DNA of 64,000 nucleotides from contig NZ_KE136347.1 in the NCBI RefSeq assembly GCF_000406925.1, positions 348,025 through 412,024 of the forward strand, given 5' to 3'. Position 1 is the stretch's first letter. Each line of letters opens with the position of its first letter. The notes under the pieces were generated by a model. That model was not told the DNA's origin. It worked only from the letters and a program-made list of their open reading frames with translations, and searched no databases. The translations under genes and the position numbers were made by a program. Below, piece by piece: positions 59,866 to 64,000 of this stretch. Source of the stretch: Enterococcus columbae DSM 7374 = ATCC 51263. GTDB taxonomy: Bacteria > Bacillota > Bacilli > Lactobacillales > Enterococcaceae.

Positions 59866-60805
59866 GAAAAAAGTTGAACAACCCGATAAAAAATCAAAAA
59901 CTAGATCATTATTGACACATTTAAAAAATAATAAATGGTTATATGTACTTCTAATACCAGGTTTAACATATTTTTTGGTATTCAGATATGCTCCGATGTA
60001 TGGATTGATTATAGCATTTAAAGATTATGTACCTTTTTTGGGCATTACTGGTAGTAAGTGGATTGGTCTACAAAACTTTAGAGATTTCTTTACAAATCCG
60101 GATTTCTTTAGAATTTTAGGAAATACTTTGATAATAGCACTTCTTAATATTATCTTTGCCTTTCCAGCGCCAATTATTCTTGCTTTGTTACTAAATGAAG
60201 TTAGAAAAAAAATCTTCCAAAGAGTAGTTCAGACGTTTGTATATGTTCCTCACTTTTTATCATGGACAATTGTTGTTAGCTTATGGTACATCCTTTTTAA
60301 TGTCGATCATGGAGCTATTACCAATTTAGTTACTTCACTAACAGGAAAAGAGATTGATTTTTTATCAGATCCATCATGGTTTAGAACAATGATTGTTACA
60401 CAAACTATTTGGAAAGAAACTGGATGGGGTACAATTATCTATCTTGCGGCCTTATCAGGTGTAGATCAAGAACAATATGAAGCGGCAATTATGGATGGCG
60501 CAGGTAGATTTAGAAGGGTATGGCATATTACATTACCGGCTATTCGTTCGACAATTATTATAATGCTAATATTAAAAGTCGGTGCTATTCTAACAACAGG
60601 TTTTGATCAAATTTACTTAATGACAAACCAATTAAATAGACCAGTTGCTGATGTTTTTGATACTTATGTATATATGATGGGGATTACCAATGGTGCTTAT
60701 AGTTATTCTACTGCCGTTGGATTGTTTAAGTCAGTAGTAGGTATTATTTTAGTATTGGGAACAAATCGCTTAGCCAAGTTCTTTGGTGAAAGTGGATTGT
60801 ATTAA
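59852..60805 (+). CDS. ABC importer permease (LplB/YteP-like)
   Basis: 317 residues, six membrane segments. Permease loop EAAIMDGAGRFRRVWHITLPAI contacts the ATPase. N-terminal RYAPMYGLIIAFKDY is characteristic of LplB/YteP. ATG 59852 follows TTTGGAGG; the gene overlaps the YetA-like gene by 14 bp. Confidence 0.93.
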   Translation: MEVTEKKVEQPDKKSKTRSLLTHLKNNKWLYVLLIPGLTYFLVFRYAPMYGLIIAFKDYVPFLGITGSKWIGLQNFRDFFTNPDFFRILGNTLIIALLNIIFAFPAPIILALLLNEVRKKIFQRVVQTFVYVPHFLSWTIVVSLWYILFNVDHGAITNLVTSLTGKEIDFLSDPSWFRTMIVTQTIWKETGWGTIIYLAALSGVDQEQYEAAIMDGAGRFRRVWHITLPAIRSTIIIMLILKVGAILTTGFDQIYLMTNQLNRPVADVFDTYVYMMGITNGAYSYSTAVGLFKSVVGIILVLGTNRLAKFFGESGLY

Positions 60806-60822
60806 GAAAAGAAGGTGATTAG

Positions 60823-61701
60823 ATGAATAAATTTCATAACACGAAAGCAGGTAAAATCTTTGATGTAGTTAATATTATCTTTTTGTCTATCTTAGGTTTA
60901 TTGATGGTATTACCATTTATCTATGTTGTTGCTGGCTCATTTGCTACTGAACACGAAATTGCTTCTCGTTCATTTTTCTTATGGCCAAGAGAATTTTCAT
61001 TAGAATCGTATAAATATATTTTTTCAACTTCTACTTTTATTCGAAGTCTGTTAATCACAATCGGTGTTACAGTAGTCGGTACTATTATTCAGCTTTTTTG
61101 TACCTTTACCTTTGCTTACCCACTATCAAGAAGACATTTAAAAGGTAGAAAACTTCTTTTAAATATGGTAATTTTTGCAATGTTGTTTTCAGGTGGGATG
61201 ATTCCGACATTCTTAGTTGTAAAGAACCTAGGATTAATTGATAGTTATTGGGCATTAATTTTACCAATTGCCATTAATCCATTTAATTTAATGATTATAA
61301 AAAACTTTTTCCAAGAGATGCCAATTGAGTTGGAAGAGTCAGCCAAAATGGATGGATGTACAGAAATTGGGATTCTATGGCGTATTGTATTACCATTATC
61401 TAAACCAGTAATTGCTACATTTACACTATTTTATGCAGTAGGAATTTGGAATGACTTTATGAGTGGTTTGCTTTATATTAACGATTCAGCTAAATGGCCA
61501 ATCCAATTATTATTGAGACAAATTACAATGTCATCAAATGCAGCCAATGCTTTGGCTAATATGGATCCGAATTATATTCCACCTGAACAAGGATTAAAAT
61601 TTGCGGTAATTATTGTTGCAACATTACCAATTCTAATTTTTTATCCATTTCTTCAAAAACATTTTGCAAAAGGAATGTTGATTGGTTCAGTGAAAGGATA
61701 A
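60823..61701 (+). CDS. ABC importer permease (LplC/YtcP-like)
   Basis: 292 residues, six membrane segments. EESAKMDGCTEIGILWRIVLPLSKP is the ATPase-coupling loop, and LPFIYVVAGSFATEHEI is typical of LplC/YtcP. Forms the importer with the preceding permease and the lipoprotein at 54542. Confidence 0.93.
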   Translation: MNKFHNTKAGKIFDVVNIIFLSILGLLMVLPFIYVVAGSFATEHEIASRSFFLWPREFSLESYKYIFSTSTFIRSLLITIGVTVVGTIIQLFCTFTFAYPLSRRHLKGRKLLLNMVIFAMLFSGGMIPTFLVVKNLGLIDSYWALILPIAINPFNLMIIKNFFQEMPIELEESAKMDGCTEIGILWRIVLPLSKPVIATFTLFYAVGIWNDFMSGLLYINDSAKWPIQLLLRQITMSSNAANALANMDPNYIPPEQGLKFAVIIVATLPILIFYPFLQKHFAKGMLIGSVKG

Positions 61702-61706
61702 AAACA

Positions 61707-62507
61707 ATGAAAAAAATATATGTAACTTATCCACAAGGAAAATTTAAAGCATTGACTTTGAGTTATGATGATGGGAAAATCTTTGATAAACGCTTAATTC
61801 AAATTTTAAATAAATATGGAATACGCGGAACCTTTCATTTAAATGCAGGTTTAATCCAGCAAGATGCTGAGAGAATCAAACTAAGTGAAATAAAAGAAGT
61901 GTATGCTAAACACGAAATAGCTACTCATACTTATACACATCCAACGATTGCCAGGTGTCCGTTAGCTAAATTACCAAATGAATACTTGCAAGACCGCTTA
62001 GAGTTAGAGAATGCAGTAGGCTATCCAGTTTTAGGTCATTCCTATCCGAATGGTTCATTCAATGAAGAGATCAAACAGCTCTTACCTGCATTGGGAATCA
62101 AATATGCTCGTACGATTAAAAGTACAGATTCGTTTGCTTTGCCACAAGATTGGTTAGAATGGAATCCCACTTGTCATCATAATCATCATTTGTTAGAACA
62201 TACAAAAGAATTTATTGAACTCTATAAAAAACAATATTTATATTTATTTTTTGTATGGGGACACAGTTTTGAATTTGCTCGAGATGACAACTGGAATTTG
62301 ATAGAAAAATTTTGTGAATTAGTGGGAAATCGGGAGGATATCTGGTATTGTACTAATATAGAATATTATCGATATATGGTAGCAAGTAAACAATTAATTT
62401 TTTCTGTTGATTCTTTAATTGTTGAAAATCCAACTAATATTGATATATCAATTTCTGTTGATAATACGTTATATGTTATTAAACCTGGGATAAACTATTT
62501 AGATTAG
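61707..62507 (+). CDS. Polysaccharide deacetylase family protein
   Basis: 266 residues, NodB/CE4-like fold, no signal peptide, so cytoplasmic. Metal site: Asp pair in TLSYDDGKIFDKRL and HTYTH (residues about 71-75), with LGHSYPNGSFN as motif 3. Five bases behind the permease gene. It may remove acetyl groups from imported rhamnogalacturonan oligosaccharides; that is inference. Confidence 0.83.
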   Translation: MKKIYVTYPQGKFKALTLSYDDGKIFDKRLIQILNKYGIRGTFHLNAGLIQQDAERIKLSEIKEVYAKHEIATHTYTHPTIARCPLAKLPNEYLQDRLELENAVGYPVLGHSYPNGSFNEEIKQLLPALGIKYARTIKSTDSFALPQDWLEWNPTCHHNHHLLEHTKEFIELYKKQYLYLFFVWGHSFEFARDDNWNLIEKFCELVGNREDIWYCTNIEYYRYMVASKQLIFSVDSLIVENPTNIDISISVDNTLYVIKPGINYLD

Positions 62508-62520
62508 GGTGTCGAATATT

Positions 62521-64000
62521 TTGAATATGAAAAAAGTGCTTCAGTCAAAAACAATAAAGCTTTTATTGTGGGTTTCAATCCCACTGTTATTTATGTATAT
62601 CTTGCTTAATTTTATGATTATTTTGCCGTTAAGACAAACATATCAGGAAAATCATGTAAAGAATATGAGTTTGAATATAAATAATTTGGATATAGAATTG
62701 AATCAGCTTGAAGTACTTTTTAGTTTCTATGGGCAGTCCTTTAAAGAAGATGTTGATCGGTATCAAGATTTAGAAGCATTTCCATATGAGTTGATTAATC
62801 AACTGTCAGATAACTTGTTTTATTTATCGAACTCTCATCGCTTTGTTTCAAATGCTGAAATAGTTGATTTTTCTCAAAATCCTTTCATAATCAGTCAGGG
62901 AGGAACTTATCCGATTTCTAATCAAACTAAGAAAAATATGGAGAAGAAGTTTCATCCTTATAAAGATATAAAATACGAATGGATAAATTTGGGTAATGAA
63001 TTGTATTTTGTAGAAAGAATCTTACAAACTAAAGAAAATGATAAAGCAATATTATTAAAAGTCAGGGTGGACAAACAATTACTTTTCGATGAGCTGAATA
63101 GAATGAATGCACAATCAGGAATGGTCGCAGTATCGTTTACCCCTGGAAGAATTGAATCAAAACAATCTTCAAATATTTCTTGGCTCAATAAATATAAAAA
63201 AAGTGAAGAAGTTCGTTATAATAAGCGCTTTTTTAGCCTAACTGTAAATAAAATGAATCGCTTAAAGCAAGAGTGGATTATTTATTCAATTGCACCAACC
63301 GATAAAATTATTGCGCCTGCTATTCGAATTAAAGATTTATTATTGATTATCACTATGACATCGGTAATCGTAATTATTATTCTGAATGTATTATATACGA
63401 AAAAAGTCTACCAACCATTTACTGATGCTATAAATAAGGTGATTGGTGATGAAAACAGAGATAAGAAAGATGAAGTAAATTATTTTATTACTAAATGGCA
63501 GGAATTGCTTGAAGATAGAAAACAGTTGGATATATTGTCTCAAGAATATGATGTTGCAAATAAACGTAACATCATACGAAGGATTTTAGATGGTTATTAT
63601 ACTTTTTTATCTAATGAGGAATTATTGCGATTATTAAATGAGAATCAATGGAATGGTTTTTCTGAAAATATGGATATGTTTTATATTCAAATCAATGATA
63701 CAAGTATAAGTGATGACAAACATTCTGTTGATGAAATGTCCTTTTTTGCTTTTGAAAATATTGTTTCAGATTTATGTAGTGAGTATTTTTATCAATGGGT
63801 TTCTTTACCACGTGGTGATATGAGTCTATTGGTTGTGGCAGAAGGTGAAAGAAAACGAGATACGAATCTAGAATTCATACAAAGGGTTATGCAAGAGTTG
63901 AATCGTGTCATAGGAAATTATGTGAGTGTATCTTTTAATGATAAACCGGTTCAATTGTCTAATTTATCTTTTGAGTATAAAGAATTGGTTAACGCTATCA
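62521..64000 (+). CDS. Membrane-anchored regulator, YesS/YtdP-like (3' end outside window)
   Basis: The frame is open to the window end (493 residues). Membrane helix 1 about 11-35 (LLLWVSIPLLFMYILLNFMI), extracellular sensor about 36-270, helix 2 about 272-294 (LLLIITMTSVIVIIILNVLY), then a cytoplasmic region without an HTH so far; an AraC-type HTH is expected beyond the end. YesS has this build and sits in the Bacillus rhamnogalacturonan cluster. The start is TTG 62521 or ATG 62527, with AGGGTG upstream. The call rests on architecture and context. Confidence 0.7.
   Translation, partial: MNMKKVLQSKTIKLLLWVSIPLLFMYILLNFMIILPLRQTYQENHVKNMSLNINNLDIELNQLEVLFSFYGQSFKEDVDRYQDLEAFPYELINQLSDNLFYLSNSHRFVSNAEIVDFSQNPFIISQGGTYPISNQTKKNMEKKFHPYKDIKYEWINLGNELYFVERILQTKENDKAILLKVRVDKQLLFDELNRMNAQSGMVAVSFTPGRIESKQSSNISWLNKYKKSEEVRYNKRFFSLTVNKMNRLKQEWIIYSIAPTDKIIAPAIRIKDLLLIITMTSVIVIIILNVLYTKKVYQPFTDAINKVIGDENRDKKDEVNYFITKWQELLEDRKQLDILSQEYDVANKRNIIRRILDGYYTFLSNEELLRLLNENQWNGFSENMDMFYIQINDTSISDDKHSVDEMSFFAFENIVSDLCSEYFYQWVSLPRGDMSLLVVAEGERKRDTNLEFIQRVMQELNRVIGNYVSVSFNDKPVQLSNLSFEYKELVNAI

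Overview
The window looks like chromosomal DNA of a low-GC lactic acid bacterium, most likely Enterococcus or a close relative. The evidence is AT-rich codon use, strong AGGAGG-type ribosome binding sites, CcpA (cre) sites, purine operon order purB / purCSQLFMNHD, and Bacillus/Enterococcus-like gene order (ylaN-ftsW-pyc; ylbF-ylbG-rsmD-coaD-ylbL; ccpN-PPDK regulator). No rRNA, tRNA or CRISPR array was seen.

Layout. 1-10.9 kb: the end of purB, a terminator, a PurBox, then the IMP operon purC-S-Q-L-F-M-N-H-D. 11-15.2 kb: aldo/keto reductase, GMP reductase guaC, a LysR-type regulator gene split by a group I intron, and a LysE-type exporter. 15.6-21.1 kb: pyruvate dehydrogenase operon pdhABCD, whose E2 has three nearly identical lipoyl domains. 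21.3-25.8 kb: XRE regulator with a DUF3169 membrane protein behind three palindromes, a NatAB-like ABC exporter, a UPF0223 protein and an inositol-phosphatase-like protein. 26-43 kb: housekeeping genes (typA, M42 peptidase, ylaN, ftsW, pyruvate carboxylase, ylbF/G, rsmD, coaD, PDZ-Lon protease, DUF1149, VOC protein, tex, sprT-like, murC). Four long tandem hairpin repeats lie between ftsW and pyc. 43.1-46.7 kb, minus strand: gluconeogenic fbp, PPDK regulator and ccpN. 46.9-64 kb: an accessory carbohydrate region for rhamnogalacturonan-type pectin. It holds a GH105 hydrolase, a TRAP transporter, a sugar isomerase-like protein, an AraC regulator and rhamnose mutarotase. A deleted IS66 element follows, and then an LplABC/YtcQ-YteP-YtcP-type ABC importer with YesU, YesL, PcRGLX/YetA-like lyase, polysaccharide deacetylase and a membrane-anchored YesS-like regulator cut by the window end.

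How the genes work together. The purine genes make IMP and guaC recycles GMP to IMP; PurBox-like sequences occur before purC, in the terminator before guaC and before the XRE gene. PDH, pyruvate carboxylase, FBPase, CcpN and the PPDK regulator all act around the pyruvate/PEP node. The pectin region would import rhamnogalacturonan oligosaccharides, cut them with the YetA-like lyase and GH105, and pass rhamnose on through RhaM; both transcription units begin with a cre site.

Most unusual items: (1) a complete group I ribozyme core of about 470 nt directly after TTGAT inside a LysR-type gene, resembling an IStron without transposase; (2) four tandem hairpins of about 130 bp whose stems differ in sequence but stay complementary, joined by a conserved linker; (3) an IS66 derivative with intact ends and an 8-bp target duplication but a truncated transposase gene; (4) a 312-bp tandem repeat in pdhC.
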